A stretch of DNA of 64,000 bases, taken from assembly GCA_027605045.1 (NCBI GenBank), contig JAQFWX010000093.1, positions 1 through 64,000 of the forward strand. The letters run 5' to 3'. The notes under the pieces were generated by a model. The model searched no databases. It saw only the letters and a program-made list of their open reading frames with translations, and was not told the DNA's origin. Position 1 is the first letter of the stretch; the number at the start of each line of letters is the position of its first letter. The stretch is from Phallus indusiatus. Its lineage: Eukaryota > Basidiomycota > Agaricomycetes > Phallales > Phallaceae. Shown here piece by piece: positions 1 to 10,757 of the stretch. The translations under genes and the position numbers were made by a program.

Positions 1-149
1 ACTTCTTCACAGGCCTCCCTCCGCCGGAAAACGATGACAAAATATTCCTGCCGGCTGACTAAGCGCCTGAGCGGAATAATTTCTCTCTTCTCCCTGTTAG
101 AAAAGCTCTTGCGCATTTTCGGCGTTATTTGCCAGAGCTATTTCTTAAA

Positions 150-2630
150 ATGTCCTCCTCCTCGTCGACTTCTGCTGTCGCTGAGGCTGGTTCCACGATC
201 TTCTCAGTCGGGTCCAAACTTTTTCTCCGAAAATAAAAAGGCCATTATAATAGGCACTGCTGCTGCCGCTATAGCATTGGAGGCGCTGCTACTATGCTTC
301 TACGACTTCACGACCATCGCTGGATGAGGACTCGGACCCAGAGAAGGAGAAAAAAAGACCACCAAGAAAAAAGGCAAAGGAAAGAAGAGGAAAAGTGTCA
401 AAGATAGAGACGGACCTATTCTGGAGGAACGTAAACCGGCAGATTCTCAGACGAGTAGCGCTGCACCAAGTATTTTCTTTTTCATCTCTTAGCTGGAAAT
501 TGGTAGACGAATTTATTTGCTTATAGATCTTTCTGCCGCCGAAATTGGAGCTCTACCTCCAGAAGTAAGATTGATATCACCTTTCCTAATGTAACAAGTC
601 TCACACGTGCAATCTTAATGAAGGAACGAACCAAGCTGGCAGCTAGTCTAAAAAGCAGCGGAAACGCCGCCTATAACTCTAAAACTTCACGGAAGCCATC
701 GATTGTTATACACGAGCAATCGAGATATCACCGAAACCTGAAGCTGTATTCTACAGCAATCGTGCGGCTTGTCAGTACCCTCACAATAATAATTGTCTTT
801 GTTTAATGTTCGGTTGTCTCATCTGATTTAAATGTAGGTTATATCAACATAAAACCTCCAAAGTATGAGCTAGTCTTGCAAGATTGCGATGAAGCTTTGA
901 AGCTGGATTCTACATATGTCAAAGCCCTGAATCGCAGAGCATCAGCTTTAGAAGGTTTGGACAGATTTAAGGACGCTCTACGTGGTAATTCAAAACAGCT
1001 TTTGTCTATCCGAATTGCTTTTTGTCTCATGAGCGATATTGTGTCTCAGATTATACCGCTGCAGCCATTCTAGGCAAATTCCGAGACGATTCAGCCGCGC
1101 AGTCTGTTGAACGAGTACTAAAAAGGATATCGACTACGGAGGCGCAGGAGATTCTCAAGGTACTTTTCAGCTGTTGACTGAACGTCTTGTACATTGCTCA
1201 TGAAAGAAATACTTAGACTCGGGAACCACATTTACCATCACATACCTTTGTCTCATCTTATTTCGCAGCTTTCCGACCCCGTAGGTTTCTTCGTCATGAA
1301 TGCTCGGATTGCCTTTATGACTGACAAACCACCAGGTCCGCCTTTGCAGTTCCCGGAATCCCCATCCGAAGGAGACAATACCCTCCAATCAGCGTTGAAA
1401 GCTCTGGAATCCATGGATTATACACAGTCAATGACATTAGTAAACCAAGCATGCGAGAAGGATATATCATGGGACGCTGGCAAAGCCGAAGCCTACAATC
1501 TCCGAGGAACTTTCAAGTATGTATATCTTTTGCGCTACATAAGGCTTGATTAACGGGCTATATTCAGATTCCTTGTCGGTGATTCTACAGGCGCAGAGGC
1601 CGATCTAGAGGAATCCGTTCGACTATTGCCTTCCTTAACACAAAGTTGGGTCAAAGTGGCTAGCGTTTATATGGAACAAGGCAATCCCGCCAGGGCGTTC
1701 GCCGCCTTCGATTCTGCGATTGCTCAAAATCCAAATGATCCCGACATCTACTACCACCGTGGTCAAGGTCGGTTTCGTACTTTTCATTACCCTACAGGCG
1801 TAATGACGCAACCCACGTACAGTGTATTTCATCATGGGCCAATTCGCTGAAGCTGCTGAAAATTATACTAAATCAACAAGTCTTGATGATTCCTTTGTTT
1901 TCAGTCATATCCAGCTTGCCGTTGCCCGATACAAATCCGATAACCTTGCCAGTAGTATGGCTACCTTCAGACAAACCCTGAAGAAGTTCCCACAACGGAG
2001 CGAGCCTCAAAATTATTAGTACGTTATGTCAATACTTCTTGTGATTGTTTGTGTCCTTATTCACCTGCTCGTTGTTCTTTGTAGTGGTGAACTGTTGCTA
2101 GACCAACAGCGATACCAAGATGCCGTGGATAAGTTTGATCGTGCCATAGAACTAGAGAAGGCTAGGTTGGGATATATCTTTATCTACCCGAAACTCCTTG
2201 TTTTATGAACTCCTTTTTGCATTTTAGTTCACAACCTACGAATGTTCTGCCACTTGTCAACAAGGGTTTGGCGTTATTCCAATGGAAGCAGGATAGTGCT
2301 GCGGCCGAAACTTTATGTCGGGAAGCTCTGGCGATTGACCCTGAATGTGAAGCTGCTGTAGCAACATTAGCTCAATTGAGCCTGCAAAAGGGCAATATTG
2401 AAGCGGCCGTCGAGCTATTTTCAAGACACGCCGATATTGCTCGATCGGAGCCAGAGCTGATTAATGCGTTGACATACAAATATGTAAGCTTGTTGAAATT
2501 CCTGCAATATCCGCTTTCTTTTAGTAACAATTTGTTCCTGTTTCAGGCCTCTCAAGCGCAAGTGGAGTTTACGAAAAACTATCCACATATGATCGGCGAG
2601 CTGGGTCATTTAGCGAGATCGATAATGTAG
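150..2630 (+). CDS. TOM70: TOM70-like mitochondrial outer-membrane import receptor (12 exons, 5' part frameshifted)
   Basis: Tetratricopeptide receptor that docks Hsp70/Hsp90-bound preproteins, such as carrier proteins, at the outer mitochondrial membrane. Exons read 150-469, 527-564, 624-770, 838-984, 1050-1159, 1217-1280, 1336-1516, 1568-1767, 1823-2018, 2085-2165, 2228-2483 and 2547-2630. They total 1824 nt, about 608 residues, close to the roughly 617 of yeast Tom70. The N-terminus has a Ser-rich leader, a hydrophobic anchor ([15 protein letters not shown], about nt 235-275) and a Lys-rich linker. TPR-type helical repeats follow, for example [20 protein letters not shown] and LRGTFKFLVGD, with a last helix ending HLARSIM. 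Five single-base indels in short homopolymers lie between about nt 205 and 685. Reading across them restores a normal protein, and everything after exon 3 is clean. I chose the ATG at 150 because it gives the Ser-rich start; the exact start is less certain because of the indels. The neighbour is the convergent F-box gene. Confidence 0.85.
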
Positions 2631-2819
2631 GCTGTTGGTGCACAGATTTACACGTAGATTTGAGCTTGGAATCAAAACTTCATTCTTGCACAACTATCTA
2701 TCCTTAGTACATACATTACGTATAACAAAAAATCCAGCTCTCCTCTTTCTTATAATAATCATTCTTTTTCCTTATTTCATCGTATATCGTTCGCTTGTAT
2801 AAATAAACATCCCATAGAG

Positions 2820-4714
2820 CTAAAAAGTATAAACATCGAAAAGCGGTGGGTCATGATTGGAATCCTTGGGACGTATGATCAACAACGGTAGTGTTTTTAG
2901 TGATGAATATCTACTGACCTTGATACCTACTAATCTGTCTTCGTCAATCATAAAACCTGCATAAGGCTTTGCTTCCGGGATTCGGATTACGCGGCAAGGA
3001 AGTTTGAATTGCACTTGTTCGTTGAGAACATTTACCAACTGGCGACTTTGGAAAATTTGGGGCAATTCTTCGCTGGGTATCCATGAAGGCGGGCCACGAG
3101 GCACACCAAAATCGTATATTTCCAAACAACGAGTTCCTGAGGGTCCATGTAGCCGAACTAACCGTTCGCCATGGACATATCTTAGCCAATTGGAATTTGT
3201 CCCTCCAGGGATCCAAGCACCTCCTTCTATGCCCCACTCGTCCCAAGCCAGGTGTAACGGCCGTTGCATCCTTTCAGCGTGATTGATAAACTTCAGAAAG
3301 GTCTTGTTGTGAACGACGATCAAATAAAATTGAGTTTGGAAGTCCTGAGAAGCGGATATTCGGGTTAAACTTATATGAGCAACATGAATTCGTGATTCAG
3401 AGGAGGTTGTAAATGGTTTCGAGGGTCGGAAGCAGGTTGGTGGCGAATTCGATGTTGTGAATGGGCCTGTATGAATACCAAAAATGGATGCCTCCACATG
3501 CGTTTCAGGTCTCGGTGGATATAGTGCAGCGCGAAGGCATGTGCCTGTACGATTGGTTGCACTGATTTCGGAAGAACTATCAAAGGTATACACTTGGAGA
3601 CAAGAATCCGGAGCTGGAATGGCAACGGCGTAGGCATGATTTGAGATAAATACAAAGTCGTCGATTCTGAGGGTCTCATTTTGGGACTAGTCCATAAAGT
3701 AAGTCATGGGTTTTGAGCGATGAATCATGACGAGGACGTACCACAACCAGTGAACCTGTTACCCAATTCCAAATAAACAGCTTTGAGCCATGATGATTGT
3801 CCCACACCACGAGTCCTATGACGTTGTCAACTATTTGTATGACTGCCGCATGTACAAAATTTGGTATGGTGACAGATAAGGTCTCCTGAGCAGCTGCACA
3901 AACAATCAGTTGTCAGCCTGAGATTTGTTTGCGAAACAATAACAGAACTTGCCATTTTTATGCAATTTATTGGTTGACATAGTGCGTAGAAAGACAGTTA
4001 CGACAGTACTTGGTTGTCCATTGGTCCTACACAAATGGAAATTTTACGTTAGTGAACTGGAGGAAAACAAGGTGAGAGACCAAGGTAAGACTTGCATATT
4101 TTTAGGTGTACATTGGAGGTATGCGATGAAATCTTGTGTGGGATCCATTGCAAAGTCGCGAAAAGAAAAGCCCACATCTTCGTACTTTAGAACCGAGCCT
4201 GCAAAACTGCGGCAAGGAAGACTGGCGAACATAATCCCTCTTGAGTTGGGGTCCTCAGTCGTATTCATCGTCTGCGCAAATATACCATCCACTAATTCAT
4301 AAGCATTCCATCTCTGAGTGCTTAATCTCCATTCCTTCAAAACCGTAACGAGCTCCTTCCAGGCCTGTCTTCTGTTCCTTAGCAGCCCGAGACGCTCGAC
4401 GTTGGTGTATTTGCAGTCTTCACAATTAATCATACCGTCTGCAAACAGTTCGATTTTATACACGAGACTGACATCCGAAATGATGAGTTTTGAGAATTCT
4501 TTACAAACCTACGGTGACATTAAATCATTATTCCGCGGAGAGGGAGTGAGCTATGACGAACACTTCTGCACCGGAGCAGCGTTGGGGTGTCCAGGCAATG
4601 GAATATAAGTAAAAGGAGTTCTTCTGGCAAGACAGTCAAAGTCAAAGGGCGAGTCGAAAGACCAGGGGTGTTGTGAATACTTGAATCGGTCATGGTTGCA
4701 GTACAAAGGTGCAT
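2820..4714 (-). CDS. F-box protein, Agaricomycete type (5 exons)
   Basis: Probable substrate adaptor of an SCF ubiquitin ligase. Exons on the minus strand are 4714-4562, 4508-4081, 4026-3944, 3893-3742 and 3686-2820, together 1683 nt and 560 residues, with all splice phases agreeing. The F-box is near residues 29-60 (LPEELLLLIFHCLDTPTLL, then after the first intron VCKEFSKLI). The remainder resembles the long beta-rich C-terminal region of mushroom F-box proteins, for example IQIVDNVIGLVVWDNHHG and IDDFVFISNHAYAVAIPAP. Known targets cannot be read from the sequence. The ATG at 4714 is taken; a second ATG at 4693 is equally possible. The exon 2 donor is the weaker GTCTCT at 4080; the alternative GTACAC donor would break the frame. 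It is divergent from the AlkB-like gene with only 125 bp between the start codons. Confidence 0.85.
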
Positions 4715-4839
4715 TCCGGAGTGTCAACATGTCACGGACCCGGAGCAAATGTCATATCCTCCGCCAATGACGCGGGCGGATCGCATGTTTGCGTTGCCGA
4801 GGCACTTCAATCAGTTTCAATCTCATTTCTATATTCAAG
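4715..4839. promoter_or_regulatory. Shared divergent promoter, F-box / AlkB-like genes
   Basis: Only 125 bp separate the start codons of two genes that run away from each other, so both promoters and both 5' leaders must lie here or overlap. I see no TATA box on either strand. Co-regulation is inferred from the geometry alone. Confidence 0.5.
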
Positions 4840-5873
4840 ATGACTGCCAAAAGTGAAGGGAAGAAATATGGAGAAGGCGATACATTTCTAGTGACCAATT
4901 TACTCGCCGACGATGTTGCAAATGCCGCCTTCGAGGCACTTAAAGACGAGGTCCAGTGGCAAACCATGTACCATCACGGTTTGTAGTACCTATCTCCGAC
5001 TTATAATCACAATGATTCAATGCTATCGCGCAGGTGGCGAGGTGCCTCGTCTGGTGGCAGTCCAAGGTCAAATACATGAAAACGGCAGGTGAAACTAGTC
5101 CCCAAGAGCCTCTGCCCTGCTTATCGTCTGTGTCAAAAGCATCCCAATTTATCGACATCCGTCTGACGAATCGCCTCCTTTGCTTCCATTTTCTCCTACT
5201 GTCTCCATTATCCGAAAACACGTAGAAAGTGTCCTGCAACACCCTGTCAACCATGTTCTCATCCAACTTTATCGCTCGGGGAACGATTATATATCAGAAC
5301 ACAGTGATAAGACGATTGACGTCGTGCCAAACTCAAAGATTGTAAATGTGAGTCTGGGAGCAGAGAGGTGTGTATTTTGACTCTAAACCGTCTGCCTGTT
5401 GCGTTCTCATATCGCTCAGATTGATGGTCTTGCGTACAAAACGAAGCGGGCTCGAAGCAGATGGCACAGAAGGGAAGCCAAGACCCAGTGAACGCATCTC
5501 TCTTCCTCATAACTCTATGTTTGTGCTTGGTTTACAAACTAACAAAAAATGGTTGCATGGTATTCGTCAAGACAAACGTCTTGTGTCAGAAAAGGTTCCT
5601 ACTGAAACTGCGTTTGACGGGGGTCGCATTAGTCTTACCTTCCGTCAAATCGGCACGTATATAAAGTCTGAAGATGATATTACATATATCTATGGACAAG
5701 GCGCTACAGGAAAAACTGAGACTGAGAAACATCCGGTCGTGGTGGGAAACGAGGTGGAAACCGAGAAGATGATTATAGCTTTTGGAGAGGAAAATCACTC
5801 TAGTAATTTTGATTGGGAGAAGTGTTACGGTCAGGGGTTTGATGTGCTACATTTTACTATTAGGGAACATTGA
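4840..5873 (+). CDS. AlkB-like 2-oxoglutarate/Fe(II)-dependent dioxygenase (4 exons)
   Basis: Member of the AlkB family, which removes alkyl groups from nucleic-acid bases (or sometimes protein) using iron, oxygen and 2-oxoglutarate. Exons are 4840-4978, 5034-5088, 5140-5367 and 5420-5873, total 876 nt and 291 residues, in frame throughout. The iron ligands are visible as H119-x-D121 (SEHSDKT) and H187 (KWLHGI). The 2-oxoglutarate-binding R210-x5-R216 motif (GRISLTFR) follows. The N-terminal part (FLVTNLLADDVANAAFEALKDE and HGGEVPRLVAVQGQ) matches the usual fungal layout. The C-terminal tail contains GQGATGKT and AFGEEN..SNFDWEKCYGQGFDVLHF, as I recall from fungal homologues. The GxxxxGKT string there is not a nucleotide-binding P-loop in this context. 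Substrate (DNA, RNA or protein) cannot be told from sequence; the nearest human type is probably ALKBH2/3. Confidence 0.88.
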
Positions 5874-5961
5874 TAAAAGACATATTGTACAAATCAGTAC
5901 TTCGAACATACAAAAAAAGATTCGGTGCAAGCATAACAAAATAGCAAAACGACGATAACGT

Positions 5962-7846
5962 TTAAATTAGACTAGTTTTGAATCTGGGAGTTGTTAACGA
6001 TGACCTGACTTCAGATTGTTCGTCAAAGGGGGACTCTGTTGGTAATCCTTCCTCTTTCCACCGCGTAAAGCCTCCGATAATGTCAGTCGTTCGCCACAGT
6101 CCGATCCTTTGCAGGGCATCTGCAGCCAAACTGCTTCGTTCTCCTGTCTGAGGAACCAACATTTTAGTTCAAAAGAATACTTGGTCTATGTCAAAAACTA
6201 TTCTGTCTCACCTGACAGTAAATTATTACTCGTAGATCGTACCTATCTGCAATCGGTAACCTCGTATCGGTAGACCGAGGATCGAAGCACCACTCAAGGT
6301 CGTTCCGCTCAATGAAGATCGCACCAGGGATAGTGCCGTGCGTGAGACGCTGGGATTCAGACCGAATATCAACCAAAATACCTTCGTCTAAAGACTCCTG
6401 AAATGCTTCCCTAGGGTTGAGCCTGTCCAACTTTTCCCGAGCTTTAGCCACCAGTTCCTCCACTCCCCGAGAGTCGGGAGGAGGTTTAGTAGGGTTGGAA
6501 GGAGTGATCGCTTTTCGTAAAATGTCCCACAGTAATTCCTCGTCGTACCCGCTATTTGCCCATCCAGCACTGCCTGGTCGTGGTGCTAAGGCTCCTATCC
6601 ATGTACCTTCATCATCCATAACTTCAGCCAGACGTGTTTTGAATCTTAGACCAGCAAGGATAGCTGCTTTTGTCACTAAGAGTTGCGGCGCTCCACAAAT
6701 CACGAGAGTGACTTTGTCAGAAGAAGCGTTTACGCTTGGAAAAAGAGCGAAAAGGTAGGACGCGTGAAGTGTCATTGCGTGATGAACCTTTTCCGCCAAT
6801 ACCTCCATAAAACGTCGGTCGTCACTTTTAGACATGGTTGAGCATACCCCGATTTTTACTTGTTCGTCTGGTGTTAGTGTGACAGTTTCTGCTTGCATTT
6901 TGGCCCGAAGAGCCAGAGAAGAGGCTACTTCGTCCATAACGTCATCCATCGTCCGTAGCGGCCCTTGTGAGACATCTTGACGAGCAGATCTTAGCACCAG
7001 TTGACTCGAATTTGCTAGTCTTTCCGTATAGGCAGGTCTTTCTGTAGAGACAGAACTAGTACTTCTGCTAGAAAGTGAGGATGAACTACTTGATGAGCTG
7101 ATACTTCGTGATCGAGCGGAAGGAGATAAGAGACCGACGGGTTGCACAGGGGAACCCTTGTTGCCTGAAGATATAGAACGATATGCTGGAGGTGAAGACT
7201 GTCCTGAAAACCGATATGAAGGGCCTTTTGGCTCTTGAGAATATTCTTGAGTTACTTTGGGTTCCGGTCGAATAGTATGAGAGGAGAGAGATGACGACAA
7301 AGAGGACGAAGATGATGAAGAGGAAGAGGAAAAGAAGGAACCTTCTGACTTGACCGATTTTCTCGGAGAAGATGGTTTCGCGGAGTGTTGGGATCTTACG
7401 GCAGAGCGTGCAGGAGATGCAAGCTGAGGTTCGGGGAAAGCAATCGCCGGCTTTGAGACAATCTCCTCGACGATCTGATTATCCGAACGAGCGATCGAAT
7501 TTCGGGGGGAGTGGCTTTTACGAGAGCCAGCTGCAGAAACAGCCTGTGAACGAATAGATGGTGATTTGGACCCTGGAATGGACGGCAACGACTTGGCATA
7601 AAGTGAGGATCTTTCTCCTGTTTTGAGCGTCAATTGACCTGGAGGTAATATTTCGCCATAAGACGTTTCTGAAGAGAATATAGATGTACGGCCTGGATCT
7701 GCGGAAAGCCCTAGATAGTTGTCTGGCTGGAAATTGTTGTAGGGGATATCAACTGTTGCCTGTTCTAGCTGCGAGGAATCCCGTTTATCGATAGTTGATA
7801 CTTCAGTAACTTCATCGATGACGCTCAATGTAAAGATTGAATTCAT
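5962..7846 (-). CDS. Large Ser-rich protein with C-terminal rhodanese domain (2 exons)
   Basis: Exon 1 is 7846-6212 and exon 2 is 6147-5962, giving 1821 nt and 606 residues. The reading frame stays open upstream to 7891, but without an earlier ATG, so MNSIFTLSVIDEV at 7846 is taken as the start. Residues 1-170 are low complexity with many SPR/SP sites. Residues about 170-190 are almost pure serine, and a second serine tract lies near residue 255. Residues about 330-430 form a globular segment (VKIGVCSTMSK, KVTLVICGAPQLL, EGTWIGALAPRP) that I do not recognise. Residues about 480-600 are a rhodanese (sulfurtransferase/Cdc25-like) fold: LVDIRSESQRLTHGTIPGA, then the active-site loop C544-QTGE-R549, then IGLWRTTDIIGGFTRWKEEG. 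The single 64-nt intron falls inside that loop, right after Gln545. The catalytic cysteine is kept, so the domain may be active; substrate unknown. Confidence 0.8.
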
Positions 7847-8046
7847 TCTGAAGAGGGCAGTGGTAAGGAGAATAAAATGATATAATCGCAATCACATCGA
7901 ACAATGAATTTCCGGGAGACGCGTTATCACGTGGCAGATTAGTCAGTCAGTCTTAGTCACTGCCACCGGTTACGCGGTCACGTCACGTTTGAATATCAGC
8001 GCTTTCAGCTTCGAGTTGGATCTGCCACTTTCCGCGTTGAATCAAC
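7847..8046. promoter_or_regulatory. Shared divergent promoter, rhodanese / BET2 genes
   Basis: 200 bp between two diverging start codons. It holds a perfect palindromic CACGTG E-box at 7928-7933 and a TCACGTCACG stretch at 7978-7987 resembling a cAMP-response/ATF-type site (TGACGT core on the minus strand). Both are recognised by eye from known fungal bZIP/bHLH consensus sites; binding is inferred. Confidence 0.5.
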
Positions 8047-9477
8047 ATGACCACAAAACCTGAAGTTTCTGGCCTTCTGACGGACAAGCATGTTACATTT
8101 ATTCAATCATTAGGAGAGGTCGGCAAGAAAAGCAAGATCTTAGATATGTTACCTGGAACCTTAATTCTTCATTTCAGGACAGGGACCTAACCTACCATCT
8201 AACTACCCACCTAAGGATGAATGCTGCCTATTGGGGTTTGACTGCCGTTTGTCTCTTGAAAAGAAGGACGCGCTAGATCGCGAAGAGTTGATAGAATTTG
8301 TATTGAGCTGCTGGGATGACGTAGCCGGTATGCATTCCTGATCATGTTATACAGTACTCGTTTATCCCATGTGGCCAACGAACTTGATACAAATTTTTAA
8401 GGTGCTTTTGGTGCACATCCCGGGCATGACGCACATCTGTTATCCACGCTTAGCGCAATTCAAATCCTTACTATTCAAGATGCTATGGATCGTATTGATG
8501 TCCCTCGAGTCGTCAAGTGTGAGTGATATACTTGGCCTATACAAACCCCATCGATTTTCTTAGTGCAATAGTCATCTCTTCATTACAAACACCCTCCGGA
8601 GTATTCGCCGGTGATCATTATGGGGAAACGGATACGCGTTTTTCGTATTGTGCCATCAACGCACTCTCGCTACTGGACGTCAAGTTCATTGCACCAGGCA
8701 CAGCTGTGATTAACGTGGACAAATTGATTGACCATATTTCGCGTTGCAGGAACTTTGATGGCGGATTTGGCAGTGGCATTGGAGCCGAAAGCCACGCTGG
8801 GCAAGGTAAAAAAACGTGCTTTGAATTCGTCTCGGCACCCAGCGGTCGTCCTCTCATCTTTCTCGCCTAGTGTGGGTGTGTTTGGCTACCTTAGCGATTT
8901 TGGATCGCCTAGATATTGTTGATGAAAAAACACTGGGCTGGTGGCTCGCCGAGAGACAACTTCCTAACGGAGGTCTGAATGGTCGGCCAGAAAAACTAGA
9001 AGATGTCTGTCTTGTTCCGATTCCTAGATCAGAATTGATCTCACGTTTGATTTAAGGTTTGCTATTCGTTTTGGGTCCTGTCTTCCCTATCAATCTTGCG
9101 AAAGCTTCATTGGATTAATCGAGATGCATTGATCTCGTTTATCTTGTCTGCTCAAGTTCGCTTCTCTCCCAAGTTTATCTTCGACAATGGCATCGACTAT
9201 TCTGATGACTGCTTTTAGGATCCGGATGATGGTGGTATCGCCGACAGGCCGGGTGACATGTGCGATGTTTTCCACACGGTATTTGGCATAGCCGGTAAGC
9301 TTTTCTGTTTACAAAGTCTCATAGTGTCTTTTCTTATTTCGAATGTAATCAGGCTTATCTCTTCTCGGCTTTCCAAATTTGGACGATGTCGACCCCGTAT
9401 ATTGCATGCCGGCTGCACTGATAGAGAAAAAAGGACTGAAGAAAAATTGGCTCGCTCTTCCTAGACGGTCGTTATAA
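8047..9477 (+). CDS. BET2: Rab geranylgeranyltransferase (GGTase II) beta subunit (8 exons, one indel)
   Basis: Catalytic beta subunit that, with the alpha subunit and Rab escort protein, adds geranylgeranyl groups to the C-terminal cysteines of Rab GTPases in vesicle traffic. Exons are 8047-8118, 8178-8327, 8402-8518, 8572-8805, 8871-9004, 9057-9155, 9219-9294 and 9353-9477. Allowing one missing base near 8260, they total 1008 nt and 335 residues, the usual family size. Prenyltransferase repeats are clear: [37 protein letters not shown] and [20 protein letters not shown]. The zinc ligands are in place: D236, C238 and H288, with the same spacing as the mammalian enzyme (D238, C240, H290). The missing base is in CLL-KKDAL, where the raw frame runs into TAG; no intron can explain it. 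Upstream ATG choice fits the [15 protein letters not shown] start of the family. Confidence 0.92.
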
Positions 9478-10757
9478 CTCCCGTTGGGAAACATAATCCC
9501 CGTACACGTGAGTCTTAAGATATTTGAAATGGGACATTTATTTATTTTATTATAAATAAATTTGGTTGTAAAATATCACAGGGCGTTCGTTCCTAAAGCC
9601 GTCGCGCGGATTTTACTATTGGATCTGCATTCCATAGGAGATCGGCTTTTAAGAACCCTACACTTTATCTCAGATATCTATTGTTGTTTTATATTCCTAA
9701 ATCAACCGCAACGACCGCAATCCTTCTTTTCTGCGCGAGAATAGAAGACATGCCTTTCACGCCAGTTCATCCGGAAGAATCGTTTCCCCGCTACGTCATG
9801 AATTATGATTTTCCCATAGTGAAGTCGTTCTTAATGGAAATGGAAGTCAATCAAAGACCTTTGTGACTTCTCTTGTCTTGCTGTTTAGAGTATCCGTGGC
9901 CGATTCCGCGTAATCCGGATGCAGCTGTGTATTTTTCTAAAACATATGGGATGTTTCGCTTAACAAAGCTGTTCACTATTATAACGACACGGAATTGATG
10001 TTATGAATATGTCTAGACACGATTGGAGGTTTTTCCGTTATACAGACGAAATATTTGATGGGATGATACGCTGAATTTCTGTTCAGTGCATGTGGCCCTG
10101 TTAATTTTTAAGCGACTGCATGGGAGAATTAGGGATTCAGTCAATCATGATGCCAGCATGCTTCCGAGTTGATTGATAATTCAATCTCCACCCTTGTGGT
10201 AGCGGACAGTCCAAACTGGTATGTCCAACCGGTACCCGTATTACAGGAAATAATGCATTACTTTTATATCTGCCGTTTTGGTATATGATTTGACCTTGCA
10301 GCTAATGCAATTCACTATTGGTTCCTTTAACTATTATGCAGCCAGATTTTTGACTTGTTTGCCTATAGAAAAAATAGCCCAGTTTCACCGCCCAGCGCCC
10401 GTCATCGGGCCTTCACGGTGGGGTAGTCCTGGACCCACTACGATAACCTACGTATTTGTCTTGTACAGTGACAGGTTCCTCACTTCACGTGGTTATGCTT
10501 TGCTGGCCCAAATCAGCAATGGTTATTTTATCAGCAAGCAGCATTCAACTAGAAACGGCGTTGTCGTTGTATTGGTATTTAGGAGCTCATATTTCAACTA
10601 GTTTAAATAGAAAAAACAAGGGCTAAAATTAATACAAATCATATTTTGGGATATACAGTTTTACAAAAGGTTGAGTTCCCCGAGATGTTGTTGACATTGT
10701 GGCTTAGCTATATGAGTGTGCCTTGACTCCTCGCAATCGTGATTGGAGCCTCTTCTA
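9478..10757. other. Convergent intergenic region, no gene seen
   Basis: Between the stop codons of BET2 and the minus-strand transporter. It contains an AT-rich near-palindromic run at about 9536-9562 (TTTATT/AATAAA type) just past BET2, suitable as a 3'-end signal. The open frames at 9681-9866 and 10278-10601 show no recognisable motif or splice partners. Confidence 0.5.

Noticed and set aside
1260..1340. A sixth frameshift in TOM70.
   Set aside because: A 54-nt GT-AG intron (1281-1335) restores [17 protein letters not shown] without any indel.
4113..4463. Minus-strand continuation past GTACAC (CTPKNMQVLPW) as intron instead of exon in the F-box gene.
   Set aside because: Using that donor makes the total length not divisible by three; the GTCTCT donor keeps the frame.
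5695..5720. GxxxxGKT string (GQGATGKT) resembling a Walker A P-loop in the AlkB-like protein.
   Set aside because: It sits in the C-terminal tail that I recall as common to fungal AlkB-like proteins, with no other ATPase motif.
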